A stretch of 64,000 nt of DNA from Methylobacterium sp. 17Sr1-1 (lineage in GTDB: Bacteria; Pseudomonadota; Alphaproteobacteria; Rhizobiales; Beijerinckiaceae), in contig NZ_CP029552.1 of the NCBI RefSeq assembly GCF_003173775.1, positions 761,001 to 825,000 on the forward strand, given 5' to 3'. Shown one piece after another: positions 48,389 to 56,887 of this stretch. Numbering within the stretch: position 1 is the stretch's first letter; every line of letters starts with the position of its first letter. A program made the position numbers and the translations under genes. The notes beneath the pieces are model-generated. The model was not told where the DNA came from, did no database searches, and worked only from the letters and a program-made list of their open reading frames with translations.

Positions 48389-48630
48389 GAGCATTTCCGA
48401 GCGAAATGGATTCTGCGCTTCCTCCCCATTCCCGGACGACTGAAACGAAGTGGAAGGAGATCCGGGATCCAGCGCAGAAAGTCGCGAAGCGTATTTGTAT
48501 CTACAACGTTGCAGCATTCGGTGCCGCTTCGCGGCACTTCTCATGCTGGATCCCGGATCTCCTTCCGCTGACGCTCCAGTCGTCCGGGAAAGGGGGAGGG
48601 GCGCAGTATCCCCTTCGCTAGAAAATGATC
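48389..48630. repeat. Long inverted-repeat element, arms about 85 bp
   Basis: The left arm 48389-48473 and right arm 48545-48630 are imperfect inverted copies, about 80-85 percent identical by eye. The inner 22 positions of the arms (48452-48473 and 48545-48566) are exact complements. The loop contains a 7-bp hairpin GTGCCGC/GCGGCAC (48521-48537). The outer end (gagcatttccgagcgaaatgg) resembles repeats A and B at 17361 and 50375. No coding capacity. The right arm ends at the stop codon of the small gene 48630-48791. Confidence 0.8.
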
Positions 48631-48791
48631 TAATTTCGGAACAGGCCGACGATCAGCGCGCCGAGACTCCAGATCCCGCGCGCGACCCCCGCGATCATCT
48701 CGACGAGGTCCGGCAGGTCCCACCAGGGAAACCGGTCCTTGTCCACCGGGTCGTTCTCGTGCCGGTCCTCGGTCGCCCGCTCATCCGCCAC
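48630..48791 (-). CDS. Small single-pass membrane protein, 53 residues
   Basis: GTG start at 48791 with GGAGGGG eight bases upstream. An acidic N-terminus (VADERATEDRHENDPVDKD) is followed by RFPWWDLPDLVEMIAGV and a hydrophobic stretch ending GALIVGLFRN, so one transmembrane segment at about residues 33-51. Short alphaproteobacterial proteins with FPWWDLPDL motifs are familiar but uncharacterised. The stop (TAG, 48630-48632) abuts the right arm of the inverted-repeat element. Confidence 0.65.
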   Translation of the reverse strand: MADERATEDRHENDPVDKDRFPWWDLPDLVEMIAGVARGIWSLGALIVGLFRN

Positions 48792-48881
48792 GGCTCGCCC
48801 CTCCGATCAGGACCCATGCCGCGACCGGATCACGGCGGCCGATCGGCCGCCGTGAGAGAGGATCGATCGCCCGCGGCGGGA

Positions 48882-49553
48882 TCAATCCTCGGCGTCGTCC
48901 TCGTCGGGCTGGCGGATGCCGTAGCGATTCTCGAGGTTGACGGTGGCGCGCGGCGCCGGATCGCGCGGCGCCGCGTCGCGCGACCCTTCCGGCCCGAAGG
49001 AGCGGGGCGGGCGGGCGGGGCGGTCGCCCTGGTCGCGGCCGATGCGCGGGATCAGCTGCACGATGTCGACGAAGTCGTCGGCTTGGCGCCGCAGCTCGTC
49101 GGCGACCATCGGCGGCTGGGTCTGCACCGTCGAGACCACGGTCACCCGCACGCCGCGGCGCTGCATCGCCGCCACCAGCGGCCGGAAATCGCCGTCGCCG
49201 GAGAACAGCACCATGTGGTCGATATAGGGGCTGAGCTCCATGGCATCGATCGTCAGCTCGATGTCCATGTTGCCCTTGATCTTGCGGCGGCCGGTCGAGT
49301 CGGTGAATTCCTTCACCGGCTTGGTCACGACGCGGTAGCCGTTGTAATCGAGCCAGTCGATCAGCGGACGGATCGAGGAATATTCCTGATCCTCGACAAG
49401 GGCCGTGTAATAGAAGGCGCGGACGAGGTTCTCGCGGGCACGGAAATCGGCGAGAAGCTTGCGATAATCTATGTCGAAGCCGAGGGCCTTGGTGGTGGCG
49501 TAGATGTTGGCGCCGTCGATGAACAGGGCGCTGCGGGAAGGATTGGGCATCAT
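48882..49553 (-). CDS. NYN-domain protein (LabA/DUF88 type)
   Basis: 223 residues. The PIN-like NYN domain covers about residues 8-165: ALFIDGANIYAT supplies the first Asp, IKGNMDIELTIDAM the second acidic cluster and LFSGDGDFRPLV the third. Relatives are predicted RNA nucleases. The C-terminus is a disordered Arg/Pro-rich tail ending in a run of Asp/Glu (PDEDDAED). The upstream leader, about 210 bp to pyrE, has a TGCCCCC/GGGGGCA hairpin. Confidence 0.85.
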   Translation of the reverse strand: MMPNPSRSALFIDGANIYATTKALGFDIDYRKLLADFRARENLVRAFYYTALVEDQEYSSIRPLIDWLDYNGYRVVTKPVKEFTDSTGRRKIKGNMDIELTIDAMELSPYIDHMVLFSGDGDFRPLVAAMQRRGVRVTVVSTVQTQPPMVADELRRQADDFVDIVQLIPRIGRDQGDRPARPPRSFGPEGSRDAAPRDPAPRATVNLENRYGIRQPDEDDAED

Positions 49554-49625
49554 TTATCCTTGGACGTGCAGTACGGCCGCACGGGAAGAATCACTTGCGA
49601 AAAAAGTCGCCATGAGCAAAGCAAC

Positions 49626-49725
49626 TGCCCCCAGAGTATCCAGGTGGGGGCAATCAGCGCGGGTGCCGCACACCGCATGGCGAACGCAATGGTCGCAGCT
49701 AAGTATGCGCCGCCACGCCTGTCAA
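49626..49725 (-). promoter_or_regulatory. Candidate promoter and leader hairpin upstream of the NYN gene
   Basis: On the minus strand TTGACA lies at 49725-49720 with an AT-rich TACTTAG region about 14-20 bases further. The transcript would have a leader of about 140 nt containing a TGCCCCC/GGGGGCA stem (49626-49652). A GCGCCGCC/GGCGGCGC stem (49707-49735) overlaps the TTGACA and may be the pyrE terminator. Prediction only. Confidence 0.35.
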
Positions 49726-49764
49726 GCGGCGGCGCGGCAGCGCGATGGGGATGGATCGGGGGCG

Positions 49765-50355
49765 TCAGGCGCCCGGCAGGGCACGGCTGCCGGGCTTCAC
49801 CGCGGGGATCGCGGCGAGTTCCGGCGGCAGCTGGTCGGCCGGGTAGTTCGGAATGTCGAGGGTGACGAGGGCGACGAGCGGCAGACCGAGATCGGCCTTG
49901 CCGCCGGAGCGGTCGATCAGGCAAGCCGCGCCCACCACCTCGCCGGGCTCCTCCGTCAGGGCCGCCAGGCACTCGCGCGAGGACAGGCCGGTGGTGACGA
50001 TGTCCTCGACCATCACCGCGCGGGCGCCCTTCGGGATCTGGAAGCCGCGGCGCAGGGTGAAGGGCTTGCCGGGGTCGCGCTCGACGAAGATCGCCTTGGC
50101 GCCCAGCGCCCGGGCGGTCTCGTAGCCCGGCACGATGCCGCCGACCGCCGGCGAGACGACGTAGTCGACCCGGCCGTAGCGGTCGGTAATCCGCTCGGCC
50201 AGAGCGGCGCAGACCCGCGCGGTGCGCACCGGATCGGTGAAGATCGCCATCTTCTGCAGGAACACCGCGCTGTGCAGCCCGGAGGAGAGCACGAAATGGC
50301 CCTCCAGCAGGGCGCCGGCGGAGCGGAATTCGGCGAGGACGTCGTCGGAGGTCAT
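49765..50355 (-). CDS. pyrE: Orotate phosphoribosyltransferase
   Basis: 196 residues from the ATG at 50355 ([29 protein letters not shown]); the frame is open upstream through repeat B. The PRPP-binding motif is [13 protein letters not shown] and the loop is [16 protein letters not shown]. Makes orotidine monophosphate in pyrimidine synthesis. Repeat copy B lies 20 bp upstream of the start codon. Confidence 0.93.
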   Translation of the reverse strand: MTSDDVLAEFRSAGALLEGHFVLSSGLHSAVFLQKMAIFTDPVRTARVCAALAERITDRYGRVDYVVSPAVGGIVPGYETARALGAKAIFVERDPGKPFTLRRGFQIPKGARAVMVEDIVTTGLSSRECLAALTEEPGEVVGAACLIDRSGGKADLGLPLVALVTLDIPNYPADQLPPELAAIPAVKPGSRALPGA

Positions 50356-50374
50356 GGCACCCTTCGGTGGTCGT

Positions 50375-50480
50375 CTGGAGCATTTTCCGACGAAGTGGAT
50401 ACCGGTTCGTCGCGGAAAATGCGGCACAATCAAAGACCTAGAGCACTTCCCGATCGCAACGCGGTTGGGAGGTGCTCTAG
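50375..50480. repeat. Two-hairpin intergenic repeat, copy B
   Basis: 106 bp bounded by CTGGAGC and GCTCTAG. Hairpin 1 pairs cattttccgacgaa with ttcgtcgcggaaaatg (2-nt bulge). Hairpin 2 pairs AGAGCACTTCCC with GGGAGGTGCTCT. It matches copy A (17361-17467) at about 64 of the first 69 positions. It lies between rsh and pyrE, just upstream of the pyrE start. Confidence 0.7.
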
Positions 50481-50545
50481 AGCGTCACTGAGCCGGGGCT
50501 TGTGGCAGCCTGCCTGCCCCGGTGCAATCCTGTCCGGTCACCCGG

Positions 50546-52789
50546 CTATCCGTTCACCCGGTCGACCCGGCTCACCACGCGCTTGGCCCGCAGCTCCGAC
50601 ACGATGGCGTTGAGGTGCTTCAGGTCCCAGACCGCCAGGTCGATGGTGACGTCGGTGAAGTCCTGTGTCCGGCGCTTCATCGAGATGTTGTCGATGTTGC
50701 CGTCGTGATCGGCGATCACCTGGGCGATCTGGGCGAAGCTGCCGGGCTCGTTGATCGATTGCAGGGCCAGCCGCGCGGGGAAGCGCTGGTTCGAGGCGCC
50801 GTCCACGTCCCAGCGCACGTCGAGCCAGCGGTCGGGCTCGTTGTCGAAGGCGGCGAGCGCCGGCGACTGGATCGGGTAGATGGTCACGCCCTCGCCCGGC
50901 GTCAGGATGCCGACGATCCGGTCGCCCGGCACCGCGCCGCCGTCGGGCGCGAAGCGCACCAGGAGGTCGCGGTCGAGGCCGCGGATCGGGATCGCGCCCT
51001 CCTCCGCCCCGTTGGCGGCGCCCTCCTTGGCGGGAGCCTTGCCCGGCCAGGTCAGGCGCACCGTCTGGTCCTTGTCGAGGGACAGGCGCCCGGCGCCGTT
51101 GACGTGCGGCCGGGGCTGGCCCGGGCCGGCCTGGCTCGCGGCGGCACCCCGGCGCTCGTCCTTGTAGTCGGGATAGACCGCCTTCACGACGTCGCCGGAG
51201 AACATCTCGCCCCGTCCCACCGCCGCGAACACGTCCTCGGTGGATTGTCGAGCCAGCCGCGGGAGGGCGCCGCGCAGCTTCTCGTCGGAGAAGTTCTTGC
51301 CGGCGCGTTCGAAGGCGCGGTCGAGGATCTGGCGGCCGAGTCCCGCATATTGCCGGCGCACCGCCGAGCGGGTGGCCCGCCGGATCGCGGCGCGGGCCTT
51401 GCCGGTAACGACGAGGGATTCCCAGGCCGCCGGCGGGATCTGGCCGTCGGCCCGGGCGATCTCGACCTCGTCGCCGTTCTGCAGCTCGGTCAGCAGCGGG
51501 GCGATGCGGCCGTTGATCTTGGCCCCGACCGCGGTGTTGCCGACGTCGGTATGGACCGCGTAGGCGAAGTCGATCGGCGTCGCGCCGCGGGGCAGGGCGA
51601 TCAGCCGGCCCTTCGGGGTGAAGCAGAAGACCTGGTCCTGGAACAGCTCGAGCTTGGTGTGCTCCAGGAATTCCTCCGGGCTGTCGCCCTCGGCCAGGAG
51701 CTCGATGGTCCGGCGCAGCCACTGGTAGGCGCCGCTCTCGGTGGCGAGGTGCGGCGCGCCGTCCTTGTAGAGCGCGTGGGCGGCGATGCCGTACTCGCCG
51801 ATCTCGTCCATCTCGGTGGTGCGGATCTGGAGCTCGACGCGCTGGCTCTTCGGCCCGATCACGGTGGTGTGGATCGACCGGTAATCGTTCTGCTTCGGGG
51901 TCGAGATGTAGTCCTTGTAGCGCCCCGGCACCATCGGCCAGGTGGTGTGGACGACGCCGAGGGCGCGGTAGCAGGTGTCGACCTCGTCGACGATCACCCG
52001 GAAGCCGAAGATGTCGGAGAGCTGCTCGAACGCGACCGACTTGCGCTCCATCTTGCTCCAGATCGAGTAGGGCCGCTTCTGCCGCCCCTTGACGGTGGCG
52101 GCGATGCCGGCATGCGCCAGCTTGGCGACGAGGTCGCGCTCGATGCTCTCGACCAGCCGCTCGGACTTGGCCGAGAGGTCGGAGAGGCGCTTGGCGATCG
52201 TGGCGTAGACGTCGGGCTTGAGGTTGACGAAGGAGAGGTCCTCCAGCTCCTCGCGCAGCTCCTGCATGCCCATGCGGCTCGCGAGCGGCGCGTAGATGTC
52301 GAGGGTCTCCTGGGCGATGCGGGCGCGCTTCTCCGCCGGCATGTGCTGCAGGGTGCGCATGTTGTGCAGCCGGTCGGCGAGCTTGACGAGCAGCACCCGC
52401 ACGTCGGCGGCGATCGCGAGCAGGAGCTTGCGGAAATTCTCGCCCTGCGCCGCGCGCTTCGAGACGAGGTCCAGGCGCTTGATCTTGGTCAGCCCGTCGA
52501 CGAGCTTGCCGATCTCGGGGGTGAAGACCCGGTTGATCTCGTCGAGCGTCGCGGCGGTGTCCTCGACGGTGTCGTGCAGCACCGCCGCCACGATGGTGGC
52601 GTCGTCGAGCCGAAGATCCGTGAGGATGGCTGCCACCTCGAGCGGATGGGCGAAGAAGGGATCCCCCGAGGCGCGCTTCTGCGTGCCGTGCGCCCGCATC
52701 GCGTAGACGTAGGCCCGGTTCAGCAGCCCCTCGTCGGCGCCGGGATTGTAGGCCTTGACCCGCTCGACGAGCTCGTACTGGCGCATCAT
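50546..52789 (-). CDS. rsh: Bifunctional (p)ppGpp synthetase/hydrolase (Rel/Spo homologue)
   Basis: 747 residues in canonical long-RSH order. HD hydrolase at about 25-180 with the metal His48 (FFAHPL) and His72-Asp73 (LHDTVED). Synthetase at about 230-360 with RYKDYI and NDYRSIHTTV; the R-x-K-D form (not E-x-D-D) marks a bifunctional enzyme. TGS at about 395-455 (FTPKGRLIALPRGATPIDFAYAVH) and C-terminal ACT domain (FAQIAQVIADHDGNIDNISMKRR). Controls the stringent response. rpoZ lies upstream on the same strand, as in many proteobacteria. Confidence 0.95.
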   Translation of the reverse strand: MMRQYELVERVKAYNPGADEGLLNRAYVYAMRAHGTQKRASGDPFFAHPLEVAAILTDLRLDDATIVAAVLHDTVEDTAATLDEINRVFTPEIGKLVDGLTKIKRLDLVSKRAAQGENFRKLLLAIAADVRVLLVKLADRLHNMRTLQHMPAEKRARIAQETLDIYAPLASRMGMQELREELEDLSFVNLKPDVYATIAKRLSDLSAKSERLVESIERDLVAKLAHAGIAATVKGRQKRPYSIWSKMERKSVAFEQLSDIFGFRVIVDEVDTCYRALGVVHTTWPMVPGRYKDYISTPKQNDYRSIHTTVIGPKSQRVELQIRTTEMDEIGEYGIAAHALYKDGAPHLATESGAYQWLRRTIELLAEGDSPEEFLEHTKLELFQDQVFCFTPKGRLIALPRGATPIDFAYAVHTDVGNTAVGAKINGRIAPLLTELQNGDEVEIARADGQIPPAAWESLVVTGKARAAIRRATRSAVRRQYAGLGRQILDRAFERAGKNFSDEKLRGALPRLARQSTEDVFAAVGRGEMFSGDVVKAVYPDYKDERRGAAASQAGPGQPRPHVNGAGRLSLDKDQTVRLTWPGKAPAKEGAANGAEEGAIPIRGLDRDLLVRFAPDGGAVPGDRIVGILTPGEGVTIYPIQSPALAAFDNEPDRWLDVRWDVDGASNQRFPARLALQSINEPGSFAQIAQVIADHDGNIDNISMKRRTQDFTDVTIDLAVWDLKHLNAIVSELRAKRVVSRVDRVNG

Positions 52790-52993
52790 CCGCCGTTGGT
52801 CTCCTTGCGCACGAAATTGCCGGCTCGCGGCCGGCGCGGGGGCGTCGCGGCGTGCCGAAAGGATCCGGTTGCGCTGAACGCCGACGACGCTTGTGGAGGT
52901 CCGATCGCCAATATCGAGCCGAACGGGCGGCCGCGCCAGCCCCTAAACGCCGCGGCAGCGCCGCTTCCATGCCGCATCGCGAAAAAGGCGACG

Positions 52994-53017
52994 AAAAAAC
53001 CCGGCCTCGCGGCCGGG
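52994..53017 (-). terminator. Intrinsic terminator of rpoZ
   Basis: On the minus strand CCCGGCC, GCGA loop, GGCCGGG, then six T (complement of 52994-52999). A textbook terminator that separates rpoZ from rsh. Confidence 0.85.
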
Positions 53018-53048
53018 TCTCGCCGGTCTCGCGACCGGATTCGGATCG

Positions 53049-53074
53049 GATTGGATCCTGAGATTGGATCCTGG
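53049..53074. repeat. 13-bp tandem duplication downstream of rpoZ
   Basis: gattggatcctga (53049-53061) is followed by gattggatcctgg (53062-53074), identical at 12 of 13 positions. It lies between the two hairpins after rpoZ. Confidence 0.6.
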
Positions 53075-53104
53075 GGGAGGGCGCGGCCGCCCTCCCGGGA
53101 CGGC

Positions 53105-53515
53105 TCAGTCGCCTTCCTCTTCGGTCTCGGTCGGAGGCGCGAGGTTCTCGAGGCCGCGCAGCAGGTCCTCCTCGCTCATCCGGTCGAACGTGATGTCGTC
53201 GCCGTCGCCCGAGCCTTGCGGCGCCACCGCGGCGGCGGCGGGCGAGCTGGAGAGCAGCGGCACCGTCTCGGCCTCCGGCTCGTCGACCTCGACGTACTTT
53301 TGCAGCGAGTGGATCAGCTGCTCCTTGAGGTCGTCCGGCGTGATGGTCTCGTCGGCGATCTCGCGCAGGGCCACGACCGGGTTCTTGTCGCGGTCGCGGT
53401 CGATGGTGAGCGGGGCGCCGGAGGAGAGCAGGCGGGCGCGATGGCCGGCCAGCAGCACCAGCTCGAAGCGGTTCTCGACCTTGTCGATGCAGTCCTCAAC
53501 GGTGACGCGAGCCAT
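53105..53515 (-). CDS. rpoZ: RNA polymerase omega subunit
   Basis: 136 residues. The N-terminal omega fold is complete ([28 protein letters not shown], then [14 protein letters not shown]). The C-terminal third is an acidic alphaproteobacterial extension. AAGGAAGGGG precedes the ATG. Stabilises beta-prime and provides the ppGpp site 1 in proteobacteria (general knowledge), which suits its position next to rsh. Confidence 0.94.
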   Translation of the reverse strand: MARVTVEDCIDKVENRFELVLLAGHRARLLSSGAPLTIDRDRDKNPVVALREIADETITPDDLKEQLIHSLQKYVEVDEPEAETVPLLSSSPAAAAVAPQGSGDGDDITFDRMSEEDLLRGLENLAPPTETEEEGD

Positions 53516-53740
53516 GCGCGACCCCTTCCTTGGTCAAACGAAAATCTCGGAGTAGCCGCCTCCCTACACGAGATGCCGTTTTGCAACAAGCACGCGGTGG
53601 TGGCACGCGTGCCCCGCGTCGGCGAGGCTTGATGTTTCTGGTTGATTGCGCGGCGGCGGGCGGGCCCTCATGTCCCGCAGGGCGGCCCGGTGCCCCGGGC
53701 CGGCAGGTCGCGCGGAGCCGCGGATGAAGGAGACGACCCG

Positions 53741-54466
53741 ATGACGAACCGTCTGAGCCGGCGCCACCTGCTCGGCTGCGGCTGCACGCTCGGCGGCGCC
53801 ATCGCCGCCACTGCGGCGCTCCCGCCGGGCCTCGCCCGCGCCGCGGCGCCGTCGACGAAGCGCACCACCATGAGTCCCGACCAGGCCCTCGAGGCGATGA
53901 AGGAGGGCAACCGGCTGTTCAAGACCGACAGCCCGGTGCGTTCGGTGCAGGGCCGCGAGCGGCGCATCGAGATCGCGCTGGGCCAGACGCCGTTCTGCGT
54001 CCTCGTCAGCTGCTCGGATTCCCGCGTCTCGCCCGAGATCCTGTTCGGCCGCGGCCTCGGCGAGTTGTTCATCGTGCGCAACGCCGGCAACACCGTCGAC
54101 ACGACGGCGCTCGGCTCGATCGAGTACGCGGTGGCCAAGCTCGGCGTGCCGCTGGTCCTGGTGATGGGCCACAGCCGCTGCGGCGCCGTCGAGGCGGCGG
54201 TGGACGTGGTGACGAACAACACGGTCTATCCCGGTGCCATCGGCCAGATGATCGAGCCGATCGTCCCGGCGGTGCTGGGCGTGCGGAGCAAGCCCGGCGA
54301 CCTCGTCGAGAACGCCGTGCGGGCGAATGTCAGCCGGGTGGTGCGGCGCCTGCGCACCGCCTCCGAGCCGGAACTGCTGACGCCGCTCGCCGAGAAGAAG
54401 CTCCGGATCGTCGGGGCCGCCTACAGCCTCGATACCGGCGAGGTCGATTTCTTCGACGAGGCCTGA
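53741..54466 (+). CDS. Tat-exported beta-class carbonic anhydrase
   Basis: 241 residues from the ATG at 53741, with AAGGAG eight bases upstream. The N-terminus has a twin-arginine signal (LSRRHLLG, Arg7-Arg8) and hydrophobic stretch, cleaved near ARAAAP (about 32-37). Beta-carbonic anhydrase ligands are intact: Cys91 and the Asp93-Arg95 dyad in CSDSR, His144 and Cys147 in GHSRCGAV. Interconverts CO2 and bicarbonate, in the periplasm if the signal works. A lone gene, facing away from rpoZ. Confidence 0.9.
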   Translation: MTNRLSRRHLLGCGCTLGGAIAATAALPPGLARAAAPSTKRTTMSPDQALEAMKEGNRLFKTDSPVRSVQGRERRIEIALGQTPFCVLVSCSDSRVSPEILFGRGLGELFIVRNAGNTVDTTALGSIEYAVAKLGVPLVLVMGHSRCGAVEAAVDVVTNNTVYPGAIGQMIEPIVPAVLGVRSKPGDLVENAVRANVSRVVRRLRTASEPELLTPLAEKKLRIVGAAYSLDTGEVDFFDEA

Positions 54467-54650
54467 CATCGACCCGGCCTGACCCGGCGGCGCAGGCCGG
54501 GCGAGATCTCGCGAATTTTGCGCACCGGCCACGCTTGACTATGGCCGGCGCCTCTGCGACTGGCGCCGCCCAATCGCTGCGTCCCGCAGCCGCATGCCGC
54601 GGTTCGCGAGCCGCCAGTCGCAGCTCTCAAGGGCAGGAAGCACCCCGCAC

Positions 54651-55586
54651 GTGTCGCGCGCCTTCATCTTTCCGGGCCAGGGCAGCCAGGCCGTCGGCAT
54701 GGGCTCCGCCCTGGCCCAGGATCACGCCGCCGCCCGCGCGGTCTTCGCCGAGGTCGACGAGGCCTTGGGGCAGGCCCTCTCGCGCCTGATGTTCGAGGGC
54801 CCGGCCGAGGAGCTGACCCTCACGGCGAACGCCCAGCCGGCCCTGATGGCGTCCAGCATCGCGGTGCTGCGGGTGCTGGAGGCCGAAAACGGCCTCGATC
54901 TCTCCCGCGACGTCGCCTTCGTCGCCGGCCACTCGCTCGGCGAGTACAGCGCGCTCGCCGCCGCCGGCTCCCTGTCGCTCTCCGACGCCGCGCGCCTGCT
55001 GCGCCTGCGCGGCGAGGCGATGCAGAAGGCGGTACCGGTGGGCTCGGGCGCCATGGCGGCTTTGCTCGGCCTCGACGTCGAGGCGGCCTCCGAGGTCGCC
55101 GCGGAGGCGCGCCAGGGCGAGGTGTGCGACGTCGCCAACGACAACGGCGCCGGCCAGGTGGTGGTCTCGGGGACCCGCGCCGCGGTCGAGCGGGCCGTCG
55201 CCCTGGCGCAAGGGCGCGGCGCCAAGCGCGCGGTGATGTTGAACGTTTCCGCGCCGTTCCATTGCAGCCTGATGGCGCCGGCCGCCGAGGCGATGCGCGA
55301 GGCCCTGTCCCGCGTCGACCTTCGCCCCGCCAAGGTCCCGGTGATGGCGAACGTGCTCGCCGCCCCCATGAGCGAGCCGGCGGCGATCCGCGACGCGCTG
55401 GTCGCGCAGGTCACCGGCACCGTGCGCTGGCGCGAATGCGTCGCCGCGATGGCGGCGTCCGGCGTCGACGCGTTCTACGAGATCGGCACCGGCAAGGTGC
55501 TGTCGGGCCTCGTCAAGCGCATCGCGGCGGGGACCTCCGCCACGCCGGTCGGCACCCCGGCCGAGGTCGCGGCCTTCACGCTCTGA
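54651..55586 (+). CDS. fabD: Malonyl-CoA:ACP transacylase
   Basis: 311 residues from a GTG at 54651, chosen for the AGGAAG 10 bases upstream and because FIFPGQGSQ then starts at residue 5. The nucleophile is Ser95 in GHSLGEYSA; the His is in SAPFHCSLM. Loads malonyl onto ACP for fatty acid elongation. First gene of fabD-fabG-acpP-fabF. Confidence 0.94.
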   Translation: MSRAFIFPGQGSQAVGMGSALAQDHAAARAVFAEVDEALGQALSRLMFEGPAEELTLTANAQPALMASSIAVLRVLEAENGLDLSRDVAFVAGHSLGEYSALAAAGSLSLSDAARLLRLRGEAMQKAVPVGSGAMAALLGLDVEAASEVAAEARQGEVCDVANDNGAGQVVVSGTRAAVERAVALAQGRGAKRAVMLNVSAPFHCSLMAPAAEAMREALSRVDLRPAKVPVMANVLAAPMSEPAAIRDALVAQVTGTVRWRECVAAMAASGVDAFYEIGTGKVLSGLVKRIAAGTSATPVGTPAEVAAFTL

Positions 55587-55599
55587 GAAAGTGACCAGC

Positions 55600-56337
55600 A
55601 TGTTCGACCTCAGCGGCCGCAAGGCCCTCGTCACCGGCGCCACCGGCGGCCTCGGTGGCGCCATCGCCCGGGCCCTGCACGCCCAGGGCGCCCACGTGGC
55701 GGTCTCCGGCACGCGGCGCGAGGCCCTGGAGGCGCTCGCGGCCGAGCTCGGCGAGCGCGTCCACGTCCTGGAGGCCAACCTCTCCGACACGGCCGCCGTC
55801 GAGGCGCTGGTGCCGGCGGCGGAAGCCGCGCTCGGCGGGCTCGACGTGCTCGTCAACAATGCCGGGATCACCCGCGACAACCTCTTCCTGCGCATGAAGG
55901 ACGAGGAGTGGGACAGCGTGATCGCCGTGAACCTGACCGCGGCCTTCCGGCTGTCGCGGGCGGCGGTGAAGGGCATGATGAAGCGCCGCTACGGCCGCAT
56001 CGTCAATGTCGGCTCGGTGGTCGGCGCGACCGGCAATGCCGGCCAGGGCAACTACGCGGCGGCCAAGGCCGGTCTCGTCGGCCTCACCAAGGCGCTCGCC
56101 GCCGAGGTGGCGAGCCGCAAGATCACCGTGAACTGCATCGCGCCCGGCTTCATCACCTCGCCGATGACCGACGTGCTGAACGACAAGCAGCGCGAGGGCA
56201 TCCTCGCCACGGTGCCGATGGGCCGCCTCGGCGAGGGCGCCGAGATCGCCGCGGCGGCCGTGTACCTCGCCTCCGACGAGGCGGCCTACGTGACGGGGCA
56301 TACCTTGCACGTCAACGGCGGCATGGCGATGTTCTAG
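55600..56337 (+). CDS. fabG: 3-oxoacyl-ACP reductase
   Basis: 245 residues from the ATG at 55600; a GTG three codons earlier (55591) is also open. Short-chain dehydrogenase with TGATGGLG, NNAG and the YAAAK catalytic pair preceded by Ser in NVGSVVG. Reduces the beta-keto group with NADPH. 13 bp after fabD. Confidence 0.94.
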   Translation: MFDLSGRKALVTGATGGLGGAIARALHAQGAHVAVSGTRREALEALAAELGERVHVLEANLSDTAAVEALVPAAEAALGGLDVLVNNAGITRDNLFLRMKDEEWDSVIAVNLTAAFRLSRAAVKGMMKRRYGRIVNVGSVVGATGNAGQGNYAAAKAGLVGLTKALAAEVASRKITVNCIAPGFITSPMTDVLNDKQREGILATVPMGRLGEGAEIAAAAVYLASDEAAYVTGHTLHVNGGMAMF

Positions 56338-56587
56338 GGCGGCGCGCCGCATTCCCCAGGCGGGGGGCACGGTTTCTTAACCGGAGGTGAAGCGGCCCTC
56401 GCCAGGGCTAAATCCCTGTGTTAAGCACCCGCCGGCCGTGCAAGGGGATTGACGGACCGGCCGTCCGCGGCTTTTCCACGACATGCGCGACCGGCACGCC
56501 CGGCCGCATCACGAACTCTCCCCGGGGCTCCGCCCGCACGCGGCGGCTCCGAACAGTTCCACGAGCAGTAACTTAAGGACCTACACG

Positions 56588-56824
56588 ATGAGCGATATCG
56601 CGGACCGGGTGAAGAAGATCGTCGTCGATCACCTGGGCGTCGAGCCCGAGAAGGTGACCCCGAACGCGAACTTCATCGACGATCTGGGCGCCGACAGCCT
56701 CGACACCGTCGAGCTGGTGATGGCGTTCGAGGAGGAGTTCAACGTCGAGATCCCGGACGACGCCGCCGAGACGATCCAGACGGTCGGCGACGCGATCAAG
56801 TTCCTCGAGAAGAACGCCGGCTGA
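56588..56824 (+). CDS. acpP: Acyl carrier protein
   Basis: 78 residues, strongly acidic. Ser37 in [10 protein letters not shown] carries 4-prime-phosphopantetheine. AAGGA (56575-56579) precedes the ATG. The 250-bp upstream gap suggests its own promoter, expected for this abundant protein; a TTGACG near 56448 is a possible -35. Confidence 0.96.
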   Translation: MSDIADRVKKIVVDHLGVEPEKVTPNANFIDDLGADSLDTVELVMAFEEEFNVEIPDDAAETIQTVGDAIKFLEKNAG

Positions 56825-56887
56825 TCGCCGCCGTCCTCTGCTAACAGGATAAACGCTTCCGTCATGGGATCGGGTCGGGATAACGCG

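Larger units (their letters stand above)
52790..53104. other. rpoZ-rsh intergenic region with two terminator hairpins
   Basis: 315 bp without a gene. It contains the rpoZ terminator (52994-53017), a second hairpin just after the rpoZ stop (53075-53096, GGGAGGGCG/CGCCCTCCC) and a 13-bp tandem repeat gattggatcctg(a/g) at 53049-53074. The remaining 200 bp must contain the rsh promoter. Confidence 0.6.

Noticed and set aside
50522..53632. 1036-codon plus-strand frame across rsh and rpoZ
   Set aside because: It is the antisense of two well-supported genes and spans their terminators. No domain is recognisable.
56864..56887. Earlier start codon for fabF
   Set aside because: It adds eight residues (MGSGRDNA) not typical of FabF; the ATG at 56888 gives the standard N-terminus. 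Left as an alternative only.
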